From the NCBI GenBank assembly GCA_003153375.1, contig PLYM01000133.1, positions 1 through 53,944 on the forward strand: a stretch of 53,944 nucleotides of DNA, given 5' to 3'. Source of the DNA: Planctomycetaceae bacterium (GTDB taxonomy: Bacteria > Planctomycetota > Planctomycetia > Pirellulales > PALSA-1355). Every line of letters begins with the position of its first letter. Position 1 is the stretch's first letter. A model generated the notes under the pieces. That model searched no databases, was not told the origin of the DNA, and saw only the letters and a list, made by a program, of their open reading frames with translations. The position numbers and the translations under genes were made by a program. Positions 18,742 to 27,468 of this stretch are shown here, piece by piece.

Positions 18742-20226
18742 ATGCATCCGCTCTTCGAAGATTGGGTTCGCTCCGAGACCCGCCGGCAGTTCTTTACGCG
18801 CGGCGCCAACGCACTGGGCACCGCAGCCTTGGCCTCGCTGTTGGGCGGCGGTCTGCCCCGCGCCAATGCCGCGACGGCCAATTCCCCGGGCGGAAGTCCC
18901 GACGGCCACCTGCCGATCGGTCCGCACTTCGCCCCCAAGGCCAAGCACGTGATCTATCTGCACATGGTCGGCGGTCCGCCGCAGATGGATTTGTTCGACT
19001 ACAAGCCGGGCATGCAGGAATGGTTCGACAAGGACCTGCCCGAATCGACGCGCATGGGCCAGCGGCTGACCACGATGACCTCGGGTCAGAAGCGGTTTCC
19101 GATCGCGCCCTCGAAGTTCAAGTTCGCCCAGCATGGTCAAAGCGGCATGTGGCTCAGCGAGCTGCTGCCGAACCTGGCCAAGTCGGTCGACGACATCTGC
19201 TTCATTCGCAGCATGCAAACCGACGCCATCAATCACGAGCCGGCCATCAGCTACATGCAAACCGGCAACCAGATCACCGGGCGGCCCTGCCTGGGCTCTT
19301 GGATTTCCTATGGCCTCGGTTCGCTCAACCACGATCTGCCCACCTTCGTGGTGCTGGTGGCCAAGCCGACCAATACCGAACAAGTGCAGGCCATCTCGGC
19401 CCGGCTGTGGTCGGCCGGCTATCTGCCCGGCGAACACGCCGGCGTTTCGTTCCGCGCCGGCGGCGATCCGATCCTCTACATCAACAACCCGCCCGGCGTG
19501 CCGCCCAACGTGCGCCGCGCCATGCTCGACGGCGTGCGCGAATTGAACGAGATGAACTATCGCAAGGTGGGCGATCCCGAGACCCACACCCGCATTCAGC
19601 AATACGAGCTGGCGTTTCGCATGCAGTCGAGCGTGCCGAATCTGACCGATCTCAGCGACGAGCCCGCGTCGACCTATGAGCTCTATGGCGAAACCGCCCG
19701 CAAGCCGGGCTCGTTCGGCCACACGGCGCTGATGGCCCGGCGGATGGTCGAGCGCGGCGTGCGGTTCGTGCAGGTCTATCTGAACAATTGGGACACGCAC
19801 AGCAACGTCGCCGGCCGTCTGCCCGATCAATGCCGCGACATCGACCAGCCTTGCCACGCCTTGATTCAAGACCTGAAAGCCCGCGGGCTGTTCGACGAGA
19901 CGCTGATCATCTGGGGCGGCGAGTTTGGCCGCACCATCTACTCGCAAGGCGGCCTGACCCACGACAACTACGGCCGCGATCATCATCCGCGCTGTTTCAC
20001 GATGTGGATGGCCGGCGGCGGCTCGAAGGGGGGCACTGTCTACGGTGAGACTTGCGACTTCTCCTACAACATCGTCAAGAACCCGGTACACGTCCGCGAT
20101 TTCCACGCCACGGCGCTCAAGCTGCTGGGCTTCGATCACGAGCGGCTCACCTATCATTTCCAAGGTCTCGACCAGCGGCTGACCACGGTCGAGCCGGCCC
20201 ACGTCGTGCCCGAGCTGATCGCTTAG
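18742..20226 (+). CDS. DUF1501 protein, Tat-exported
   Basis: The 494-residue product is the second DUF1501 protein of the window. A twin-arginine motif (TRRQFFTRG) near residues 13-21 is followed by a hydrophobic Ala/Leu/Gly stretch. The core shows YLHMVGGPPQMDLFDYKPGM, MARRMVERGVRFVQVY and GGEFGRTIYSQGG with GRDHHPRCFTMW. A TTG start at 18724 is possible, but GAGG at 18733-18736 sits five bases before the ATG at 18742, which also gives the better Tat leader. It is paired with the upstream PSCyt1/DUF1549/LamG/DUF1553 protein and is likely a partner in the same exported complex. The activity is unknown. Confidence 0.9.
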   Translation: MHPLFEDWVRSETRRQFFTRGANALGTAALASLLGGGLPRANAATANSPGGSPDGHLPIGPHFAPKAKHVIYLHMVGGPPQMDLFDYKPGMQEWFDKDLPESTRMGQRLTTMTSGQKRFPIAPSKFKFAQHGQSGMWLSELLPNLAKSVDDICFIRSMQTDAINHEPAISYMQTGNQITGRPCLGSWISYGLGSLNHDLPTFVVLVAKPTNTEQVQAISARLWSAGYLPGEHAGVSFRAGGDPILYINNPPGVPPNVRRAMLDGVRELNEMNYRKVGDPETHTRIQQYELAFRMQSSVPNLTDLSDEPASTYELYGETARKPGSFGHTALMARRMVERGVRFVQVYLNNWDTHSNVAGRLPDQCRDIDQPCHALIQDLKARGLFDETLIIWGGEFGRTIYSQGGLTHDNYGRDHHPRCFTMWMAGGGSKGGTVYGETCDFSYNIVKNPVHVRDFHATALKLLGFDHERLTYHFQGLDQRLTTVEPAHVVPELIA

Positions 20227-20372
20227 TGAAGAAGAATTGGTGAACGCTGGTCCGTGATTCGATCGCCATCGTGGCCTTGCAGCCGCACTTCGCCTCAATC
20301 TTGCAGTTTCTTACTAACCACCAACCACCCGTCACTAACCACTACTAGACTCTCCACCTGCCGTCAGCGATG

Positions 20373-20402
20373 ATAGTCACGTGTGACAAACGTGACTATA
20401 TT
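20373..20402 (+). promoter_or_regulatory. Palindromic operator-like site overlapping a putative -10 box
   Basis: ATAGTCACGT (20373-20382) and ACGTGACTAT (20390-20399) form a perfect 10-bp inverted repeat around GTGACAA. The spacer adds a third GTGAC half-site, giving a nested GTCAC-GT-GTGAC palindrome and a direct GTGAC-N4-GTGAC repeat. TATATT (20397-20402) overlaps the right arm and lies 27 bases before the GTG start at 20429. This is what a repressor or activator site over a promoter would look like; an RNA hairpin is the alternative. Confidence 0.5.
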
Positions 20403-20428
20403 GCCCGACGTTGCTGGGGAGTTGAGCT

Positions 20429-23400
20429 GTGAGGCGAGCTTTTTTTTCGGCCGTGCGGTTGGCTGTCGTGGTGCTCTCGGTGTCGGGCTTGCGCGCCGGC
20501 GCGGCGCCGGCCACGTTTGAGGACTTGGGCCAGGAATATGACGGCCAGGTGCGGCCGCTGATGGCCCGCGTCTGTCTCGATTGCCATTCCACCGAGAAGC
20601 AGGAAGGCGAGCTCGATCTGCAGCGGTTTGTCCGGATCGAGGACGTTCGCCAGGGAACCAAGGCCTGGCTCAAGGTTGTCGAGATGCTCGACAACGGCGA
20701 GATGCCCCCCAAGGACGCGCCGCAGTTGACGGCCGACGAAAAGAAGTTGCTGCGCGGCTGGATTGATCGCTATCTCGATGCCGAGGCCCACGCCACCGCC
20801 GGCGATCCTGGCCCCGTCGTCCTGCGGCGGCTGAGCAACGCACAATATACCTACACGGTGCAGGATCTCACGGCCGTCGAGTTGAACCCGCTGCGCGAGT
20901 TTCCGGCCGATGGCGCCGCCGGCGAGGGTTTTACCAACGCGGGCAACGCGCTGGTGATGTCGCCATCGCTGTTGAGCAAGTATTTCGCGGCCGGGAAGGA
21001 GATTGCCCAGCACGCCATGCTGCTGCCCGACGGCTTCCGCTTTTCGCCGTCGACCACCCCGCCCGATTGGACCAACGAGGTGCTGGCCAAGATTCGCCAG
21101 ACGTATCTGGAAAACAGCGACCCGCAGTTGGCCACCGACGTCAAGCTGCACGGCCTGGTCTGGCAGAGCAACGACGGCGGCAGGCTGCCGATCGAGCAAT
21201 ATATGGTCGCCACGCTCACCGAACGCGACGCAATTGCCGGCGGCAGCAAAACGCTCGCCGCCGTGGCTGCCGAGCGCCGCTTGAATCCCAAGTATCTGGC
21301 ATCATTGTGGAACCTGCTGCAAGGCAACGAGCCCTCGCAATTGCTCGATGCCATTCGCCAGCGCTGGCGCGCCGCGCAGCCGGCTGATGCCAAGGCGCTG
21401 GCCGATCAGATCGGCCTCTGGCAAAAGGCCCTTACGCGCTTTCAAAGCGTGGGCCACGAAAAGTCGTGGATGGTGCCGGTCAATCCCATCACCGCGCGGC
21501 AGGAAATTCGCCACAAGCTGACCGCGCCCACCGGCGGCAGCGAGATCACCATCTATCTCACCGCCAGTGAGGCCGGCGATGGCCCGGCGAACGACGTGGT
21601 CGTCTGGCAGCAGCCGCGGCTGGTCTCGCCGGGGCGCCCCGACTTGCTGCTGCGCGACGTGCGGGCGTTCACGCGCGAGATGACCGCGCGGCGCGAGCGG
21701 ATCTTCGCGGCCACGGCCCAGGCGTTGGCGATCGTCGACACGGTCAGCCGCACGGCCGACACCGTCGATGCCGCCGAGCTGGCCCGCCAGCACCAGATCG
21801 ATGCCGACGCCCTGTCGGCGTGGCTCGATTACTTCGGCGTGCAATCGTCGTCGGCGCTGCGACTCGACTATTTCACCGGGCGCATCGAACGCGTCTCGGG
21901 CTACGACTTCGTCAAGAGTTGGAGCAATCCCGAACTGCCCAGCCTGTCGGCCAATTCGTCCGACCAGCACGTCCGCATTCCCGGCAACATGAAACCGCAC
22001 GGCGTCGTCGTGCATCCGTCCCCCACCCTGGCCGCGGTCGTCGGCTGGCGCAGTCCCATCTCGGGGCCCGTGAAGATCGAGGGCAAGGTCACGCACGCCC
22101 ATCCCGAGTGCGGCAACGGCGTCACCTGGTCGCTCGAGCTGCGCCGCGGCAACACGCGGCAGGTGCTGGCTTCCGGAACCGCCGCCGGCAGTGGAGTCGG
22201 CACGATCGGCCCAACCGAACAGCAACTCGTGCGCTCTGGCGATCTGCTGTCGCTAGCCATTGGTCCGCGCGACGGCAACCACGGCTGCGACCTGACCGAT
22301 CTTGAGTTGACGATCACGAGCACCAGCGACGCCAGCCAGGCTTGGAGCCTGACGCGCGACGTGTCGCCCGACGTGCTGGCCGGCAATCCGCATGCCGACC
22401 GCCTCGGCAACCCGGGCGTGTGGCACTTCTATACCGAACCGGTCAAGCCCGACACGGGCCTGGCGATTCCCGGTGGCTCGGTGCTGGCCCGCTGGCAGGC
22501 CGCGGCCAGCGCCGACGAAAAGCACAACCTGGCTGAAGCCGTGCAAAAGCTGCTGATCGCCGGCCCGCCGGCCGAAGTGGCTCATCCCGATGCCGTGCTG
22601 TATCGTCAGTTGGCTTCGGTTGGCGGACCGCTGTTCGCTCGCGCCCGCACCGACGTGGCCAAGTCAACCGCCACGCCGGCCGGCGAGGGTGCCAGCGCCG
22701 ATCCCGCCAAGAACTGGGGACTCGACCGCGCATTATTCGGAAAACGTCCCGATGGCTCGCCCATCGACGCCGCCAGCCTCTGCGTGCAGGCCCCCTCGAC
22801 GATCGAGATTCGCCTGCCGGCCGACCTGGCCGCCGATTCCGAATTCGTCACCGCCGCCACACTCGATCCGCAAGCAGGCGCCGAGGGCAGTGTGCAGCCG
22901 CTCGTGCTGGTCGACAAACCGGCCGCGCTTTCCGAGCTGCGCGCCGACGCTCCGGTGCTCACCGCCGACGGCAGCGCGGCGCGCCAGCGCTTCGAAAAGG
23001 CCTGCAACGATTTTCGCGCCTGGTTTCCGGCCGCGCTGTGCTATAGCCGCATCGTGCCGGTCGACGAGGCGGTGACCCTCACGCTGTTTCATCGCGAGGA
23101 CGAGCCGTTCTGCCGTCTGATGCTCGACGATGCTCAGCGGGCCCAGCTCGATCGCCTCTGGGCCGAGCTGCACTTCGTCAGTCACGACGCCCTGACGCTG
23201 GTCGACGCCTTTGCCCAGCTGATGGAATACGCCACGCAAGATAGCGACCCCAAGCTGTTCGAGCCCTATCGCAAACCGATTCACGAGCGGGCCGCGGCGT
23301 TTCGCCAGACCATGCTCGATGCCGAGCCGCGCCACCTCGACACCCTGCTGGCCTTTGCCGCGCGGGCCTACCGGCGCCCGCTGGCCGACGGCGAAGCCAC

Positions 23401-24592
23401 CCAGTTGCGTCACCTGTACAAAAAGCTGCGCGACCAGGAGCTACCGCACGACGAGGCGCTTCGCTACACGCTCGCGCGGGTCTTCGTCTCGCCGGAGTTT
23501 TTATACCGTCTCGAAAAGGCCGCGCCGGGCACCACCCCCACCCCGGTTTCCGACACCGAACTGGCCAGCCGGCTCAGCTACTTCCTCTGGTCGTCCCTTC
23601 CCGACGCCCCGTTGAGCGAAGCCGCCGCGGCCGGGCGTCTGCACGATCCCGAAACGCTCAAGGCCGAAACGCACCGCATGCTGGCAGACCCGCGCATGCG
23701 TCGCCTGGCCACCGAGTTCGCCTGCCAGTGGTTGCACATTTACGACTTCAACGCGCTCGACGAAAAGAGCGAGCGGCACTTTCCCACATTCGTCGTCCTG
23801 CGTGGCGACATGTACGAGGAGCCGATTCGCTTTTTTGCCGATATGTTCCAACACGACGGCTCGGTGCTGGGCATCTACAACGCCGATCACACGTTCCTCA
23901 ATGAGGCGCTGGCCAAACACTATGAGATTCCCGGCGTGACCGGCCCCGAGTGGCGGCGCGTCGACGGCGTCGGCAAGTTCGGCCGCGGCGGCATCCTGGG
24001 CTTTGCCGCCACGCTGGCCAAGCAGTCGGGCGCCTCGCGAACCAGTCCCATTCTGCGCGGCAATTGGGTCTCGGAAGTCCTGCTCGGCGAAAAATTGCCC
24101 CGGCCGCCCAAGAACGTGCCCGTGCTGCCCGAGGACGAAGCCGATACCGCCGGGCTGACCGTGCGGCAGCTTGTCGAAAAACACACCAGCGACGTGCGCT
24201 GCTCGGGTTGCCACGCCCGCTTCGATCCACTCGGCTTCGCGCTCGAGGGCTATGACGCCATCGGCCGGCGGCGCGAAAAGGACTTAGGCGATCGCCCCAT
24301 CGATGCCCGGGCCCGTTTTGCCAGCGGCAGCGAGTTCCAGGGCCTGCCGGGCCTGCGAGATTATCTGCTCACGGGTCATCGCGATGCCGTGCTGCGACAA
24401 TTCAGCCGCAAGCTCCTGGGCTATGCCCTGGGCCGCGGCATCCAGCTGTCCGACGAGCCCCTGCTGGCCGAGATGCAGCGGCAGCTTGAGAAGCACGATT
24501 TTCGCGTTTCCTCCGTGATCGAAACCATTGTCACCAGCCCGCAGTTCCGCGAAATTCGCGGCCGCGACACGCAGGTGGCCGACGCCCCGTGA
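20429..24592 (+). CDS. PSD-type planctomycete cytochrome protein (DUF1587/1595/1592/1588/1585)
   Basis: The 1387-residue exported protein has a signal peptide (about 1-25), a cytochrome c motif C49-L-D-C52-H53 and a DUF1587-like block (RRLSNAQYTYTVQDLTAVE). The C-terminal half carries DUF1595 (ARAYRRPLADGEATQLRHLY), DUF1592 (ASRLSYFLWSSLPDAPL onward), DUF1588 with a second CxxCH (CSGCH near 1256) and DUF1585 (GYALGRGIQLSDEPLLAEM). Typical members have about 800-900 residues; the extra length is an insert between the N-terminal and C-terminal blocks (about 200-900) containing a beta-rich, probably ligand-binding part. The GTG at 20429 is chosen: GGGGAG at 20415-20420 lies eight bases upstream and the frame begins there. 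A DUF1552 gene follows after 112 bp, the standard partner for this family. Biochemistry unknown. Confidence 0.9.
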   Translation: MRRAFFSAVRLAVVVLSVSGLRAGAAPATFEDLGQEYDGQVRPLMARVCLDCHSTEKQEGELDLQRFVRIEDVRQGTKAWLKVVEMLDNGEMPPKDAPQLTADEKKLLRGWIDRYLDAEAHATAGDPGPVVLRRLSNAQYTYTVQDLTAVELNPLREFPADGAAGEGFTNAGNALVMSPSLLSKYFAAGKEIAQHAMLLPDGFRFSPSTTPPDWTNEVLAKIRQTYLENSDPQLATDVKLHGLVWQSNDGGRLPIEQYMVATLTERDAIAGGSKTLAAVAAERRLNPKYLASLWNLLQGNEPSQLLDAIRQRWRAAQPADAKALADQIGLWQKALTRFQSVGHEKSWMVPVNPITARQEIRHKLTAPTGGSEITIYLTASEAGDGPANDVVVWQQPRLVSPGRPDLLLRDVRAFTREMTARRERIFAATAQALAIVDTVSRTADTVDAAELARQHQIDADALSAWLDYFGVQSSSALRLDYFTGRIERVSGYDFVKSWSNPELPSLSANSSDQHVRIPGNMKPHGVVVHPSPTLAAVVGWRSPISGPVKIEGKVTHAHPECGNGVTWSLELRRGNTRQVLASGTAAGSGVGTIGPTEQQLVRSGDLLSLAIGPRDGNHGCDLTDLELTITSTSDASQAWSLTRDVSPDVLAGNPHADRLGNPGVWHFYTEPVKPDTGLAIPGGSVLARWQAAASADEKHNLAEAVQKLLIAGPPAEVAHPDAVLYRQLASVGGPLFARARTDVAKSTATPAGEGASADPAKNWGLDRALFGKRPDGSPIDAASLCVQAPSTIEIRLPADLAADSEFVTAATLDPQAGAEGSVQPLVLVDKPAALSELRADAPVLTADGSAARQRFEKACNDFRAWFPAALCYSRIVPVDEAVTLTLFHREDEPFCRLMLDDAQRAQLDRLWAELHFVSHDALTLVDAFAQLMEYATQDSDPKLFEPYRKPIHERAAAFRQTMLDAEPRHLDTLLAFAARAYRRPLADGEATQLRHLYKKLRDQELPHDEALRYTLARVFVSPEFLYRLEKAAPGTTPTPVSDTELASRLSYFLWSSLPDAPLSEAAAAGRLHDPETLKAETHRMLADPRMRRLATEFACQWLHIYDFNALDEKSERHFPTFVVLRGDMYEEPIRFFADMFQHDGSVLGIYNADHTFLNEALAKHYEIPGVTGPEWRRVDGVGKFGRGGILGFAATLAKQSGASRTSPILRGNWVSEVLLGEKLPRPPKNVPVLPEDEADTAGLTVRQLVEKHTSDVRCSGCHARFDPLGFALEGYDAIGRRREKDLGDRPIDARARFASGSEFQGLPGLRDYLLTGHRDAVLRQFSRKLLGYALGRGIQLSDEPLLAEMQRQLEKHDFRVSSVIETIVTSPQFREIRGRDTQVADAP

Positions 24593-24704
24593 TTTTGCCC
24601 GGTCCCAGTCCCTTGGCCGCCGGCCCCGTTTTCGTGTTACACTGATCGCATGGTACTTTGCTAACCGACCCCGCCCGCAACCCCAGCCTACCGCGAGCAA
24701 CCGC

Positions 24705-26009
24705 ATGAGCACGCACCAGCTTTCTCGTCGCACCGTCCTGCGTGGCATCGGCGTCACGATGGCCCTGCCCTGGCTCGAGTCGATCCGGGTCTGGGGCGAC
24801 GAGGCCCAGAAGGGCGGCGCGGGCAGCGAAGCTCCGGTGCGTTTTGCGGCTTTGTTCTCGGGCAATGGCTTCCACAGCAAGGAGTGGTGGGCCAAGGGCG
24901 CCGGCGCCCAGATGGAGCTCGGCAAAGTGCTCGAGCCGCTGACCCCGCTGCGCGAAAAGCTGCTGTTCGTTCGCGGGCTGTACAACGAAGAAGCCCTCAA
25001 GGGCAACATCCACAGCTCGCAAACCGGCAACCTGTTGTCCGGCGCGCCGCTGGCCTCGGGCGGCGACATTCGCTCGGGCACCAGCATCGATCAGGTCATC
25101 GCCCAGCAGCAGGGACAATCGACCAAGGTGCCCAGCCTGGTGCTGGGGTGCGAGAAGTCGAATCCGTCGGTCCACAAGAATTACTCGATGCTCTACAGCT
25201 CGCACATCTCGTGGAGCTCGCCGACCACGCCCACGCCGTTGGAGCTGTATCCGGCGTTGGCGTTCGACCGGCTGTTCAAGGATGAAGTGCAGAAAGGCGA
25301 TCAGAGCGTGTTGGATGCCGTGCTGGCCGACGCCACCGACATCCGCCGTCAGATCAGCACCTCCGACCAGCGCAAGCTCGACGAATATCTCGACTCGGTG
25401 CGCGAAGTCGAACAGCGCATCGAACAGGCCGGCAAGAAAGGAAACCTGGAAGGCTGGCGGCCCACGCTCGCCGCGCCCAACATTCCGCGCCCGGCAGACG
25501 GCATTCCGCAAGACATCGGCGAGCACATGCGGCTGATGTGCGACATCCTGGTGCTCGGTTTCCAGACCGACACCACACGCGTCTGCACGCTCAAGCTGAA
25601 CAACGACCACAGCTCGCTCCGGTTCCCCAACCTGGGCGTCGACTACATGATCCACCACTTGCTGTCGCACTCCGACACGGCCGACTGGCTCAAGGTCAAT
25701 CAGTTCTTCCTGCACCACCTGGGCTATCTGGCCGGCAAGCTCGACGCCATTCAAGAAGGCAGCCGCACGGCGCTCGACAACTCGGTGCTGCTCTATTGCT
25801 CGAGCATGATGACCGGCGGTCACGACGCCACGCAACTGCCCGTCGTCGTGCTGGGCCGCGGCGGCGGTAAGCTCGAAACGGGCCGCATTCTCGACTATCA
25901 AGGCCAGCCCAACCGCAAGATGTGCAGCCTGTTCCTCTCGCTGATGGACAAGACCGGCGTACACCTCAAGCAATTCGGCGACTCGCAAGAACGCCTGGCC
26001 GAAGTCTGA
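24705..26009 (+). CDS. DUF1552 protein, Tat-exported
   Basis: The 434-residue product belongs to DUF1552, a family distantly related to DUF1501 and normally encoded after a DUF1592-type cytochrome protein, as here. SRRTVLRGIGVTMALPWLE (residues 7-25) is a twin-arginine leader. Later landmarks are FSGNGFHSKEWW, LLFVRGLYNEEALKGNIHS, the GCEKSNPSVHKNYSMLYSSH region and SVREVEQRIEQAGKK. The frame extends upstream to 24528 over the end of the cytochrome gene, but the ATG at 24705 opens the Tat signal. No strong ribosome site is visible. Its enzymatic role has not been established; export and pairing point to a joint function with the upstream protein. Confidence 0.9.
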   Translation: MSTHQLSRRTVLRGIGVTMALPWLESIRVWGDEAQKGGAGSEAPVRFAALFSGNGFHSKEWWAKGAGAQMELGKVLEPLTPLREKLLFVRGLYNEEALKGNIHSSQTGNLLSGAPLASGGDIRSGTSIDQVIAQQQGQSTKVPSLVLGCEKSNPSVHKNYSMLYSSHISWSSPTTPTPLELYPALAFDRLFKDEVQKGDQSVLDAVLADATDIRRQISTSDQRKLDEYLDSVREVEQRIEQAGKKGNLEGWRPTLAAPNIPRPADGIPQDIGEHMRLMCDILVLGFQTDTTRVCTLKLNNDHSSLRFPNLGVDYMIHHLLSHSDTADWLKVNQFFLHHLGYLAGKLDAIQEGSRTALDNSVLLYCSSMMTGGHDATQLPVVVLGRGGGKLETGRILDYQGQPNRKMCSLFLSLMDKTGVHLKQFGDSQERLAEV

Positions 26010-26065
26010 ACGGGTTGCTTGCTCGTTCGTTCATGCTTCACCGTGACCGTCGGCTGGAATTGGGT

Positions 26066-26187
26066 GTGCCACTGCTGGCTTGTCCAGCAGTGATGGGAAG
26101 TCACGCGGCGGTTCGCATTGCTGGCCGACCCGCAGGACATGCTCACTCGCCAGGTTGGCACTGCTGGACAAGCCAGCAGTGGCACCC
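26066..26187. repeat. REP-like repeat, inverted pair with long spacer
   Basis: The left copy (26066-26092) reads GTGCCACTGCTGG-CTTGT-CCAGCAGTG. The right copy (26159-26187) is its reverse complement, with loop ACAAG and ending GGCACCC. Both form 9-bp hairpins and the copies face each other across 66 bases. The pair fills the first part of the 432-bp gap 26010-26441. The remainder (about 26318-26410) is unusually AT-rich for this genome and probably holds the promoter of the next gene, though no box pair is convincing. Confidence 0.8.
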
Positions 26188-26441
26188 GAGGTCAGTTTGA
26201 TGTTGCCACAGCGGCGCTGATGGCACCGGCGGCACCGCTGTCTTGGCGTCTTCTCGCCACCTCTCCTGGCGCGCCAGCATGATGGCTCTCCGTCTCTTCC
26301 ATCCCCCCCACTTCGTTCACAGATTCTTATTCGCGTGAAAATATCGGTCCTAACGATTTTGACGAAAGTGCTCGATTTGGTGGGGTCGAAACTGAAAATA
26401 GATAGCCTCCGGGTCCACAATCTCCAGGCGGGTGCCGATCG

Positions 26442-27317
26442 ATGACTGCGCAGCTAACCGTGCTGATTCCCTGCAAGAATGAGCGGCGTAACATCCGTCC
26501 CTGCATCGACTCGGTGCGCTCGTTAGCCGGCGAGATTCTGATCGCCGACTCGGGCTCGACCGATGGCACGCTCGACATCGTGCGCCAGATGGGGGGCTGC
26601 CGAATCATCGAGCGCGAGTATGTCACCCCGGCCGATTTCAAGAACTGGGCCATTCCGCAAGCACGTCATCCCTGGGTGCTGATTGTCGACGCCGACGAAC
26701 GCGTGACCCCGGAGCTAGCGGCCGAAATTCGCCAAACCCTGGTCGAGCCGCCCGAGGCGATCGACGGCTATTGGATCGGCCGCCAGAACTATTTCCTGGG
26801 CCATCACATCGCCCATTGCGGCTGGAACAGCGACGACGTGTTGCGGCTGATTCATCGCGATCGGGCCCGCTATACGCCCCGCCGGGTCCACGAGGGCATC
26901 GACCTGGCGCGCGAGCGCGTGGGCCGCTTGAACAGTCCGTTCCTGCACTACACGACCTGGAGCACGAGCGACTACGTGGGCAAGCTCGATCGCTATGCCC
27001 GCTTGGGCGCTCTGAATTTCATCGACGAAGCCCGCGATCCGGGCGTGCTGTCGATGTTCCTGAGCGCCCCGCTGCGCTTCGTGCAGCTCTATTTCCTGCG
27101 GCTTGGCTTTCTCGACGGCGTGCCGGGCTTTCAGGTGTGCATGCTCACGGCCTTCTACTCATTTCTCAAGAAGGCCAAGCTGTGGGAAATGCACTTTGCC
27201 CACGAGCAGCCCGATCCCGAGGCCGAATACGAAGCCTCGCCGACGATCTCCATCTCCGTCCAGGCCGCACGGCAGTTGCCGAAGACCGGTCCGCGCGAGC
27301 ACCAGCGTGCCGCCTGA
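26442..27317 (+). CDS. Glycosyltransferase family 2 (WaaE/KdtX-like)
   Basis: The 291-residue cytoplasmic GT-A enzyme starts with VLIPCKNERRNIRPCI and IADSGSTDG (34-42). It has the metal-binding VDADE at 82-86, and later RRVHEGIDL and FLHYTTWSTSDYVGKLDRYARLGA. This pattern fits the WaaE/KdtX group that adds a sugar to lipopolysaccharide core, so a surface-glycan role is likely, but donor and acceptor are unknown. A hydrophobic stretch near 205-235 may touch the membrane. The ATG at 26442 is the first in frame; the ribosome site is weak. It stands after a REP-like pair and is convergent with the next glycosyltransferase gene, the two separated by a perfect hairpin. Confidence 0.9.
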   Translation: MTAQLTVLIPCKNERRNIRPCIDSVRSLAGEILIADSGSTDGTLDIVRQMGGCRIIEREYVTPADFKNWAIPQARHPWVLIVDADERVTPELAAEIRQTLVEPPEAIDGYWIGRQNYFLGHHIAHCGWNSDDVLRLIHRDRARYTPRRVHEGIDLARERVGRLNSPFLHYTTWSTSDYVGKLDRYARLGALNFIDEARDPGVLSMFLSAPLRFVQLYFLRLGFLDGVPGFQVCMLTAFYSFLKKAKLWEMHFAHEQPDPEAEYEASPTISISVQAARQLPKTGPREHQRAA

Positions 27318-27407
27318 GCGAGCTCGCCGTTTGGGAATCGCACCGGTGCCATGTTTGCGCTTCGCAAGCATGCTCACGTAGCGTGGGGTCGTCCGAGAAT
27401 TGATTTC

Positions 27408-27442
27408 GGGTGCCACTGCTGGCTTGTCCAGCAGTGGCACCC
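27408..27442. terminator. Perfect REP-like hairpin between convergent genes
   Basis: GGGTGCCACTGCTGG (27408-27422), loop CTTGT, and CCAGCAGTGGCACCC (27428-27442) form a flawless 15-bp stem. It lies 90 bases after one glycosyltransferase stop and 26 before the other, on opposite strands, so it could end transcription from both sides. No U-tract follows on either strand, so a classical rho-independent mechanism is not shown. It is also the best-preserved member of the repeat family. Confidence 0.5.
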
Positions 27443-27468
27443 CAGAAGACTATGGTCAGTCCGCCGCG

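Noticed and set aside
24613-24643. TTGGCC ... TACACT as a promoter for the DUF1552 gene
   Set aside because: Spacer is 19 bases and the -35 is poor; the gene is more simply read from the upstream cytochrome transcript.
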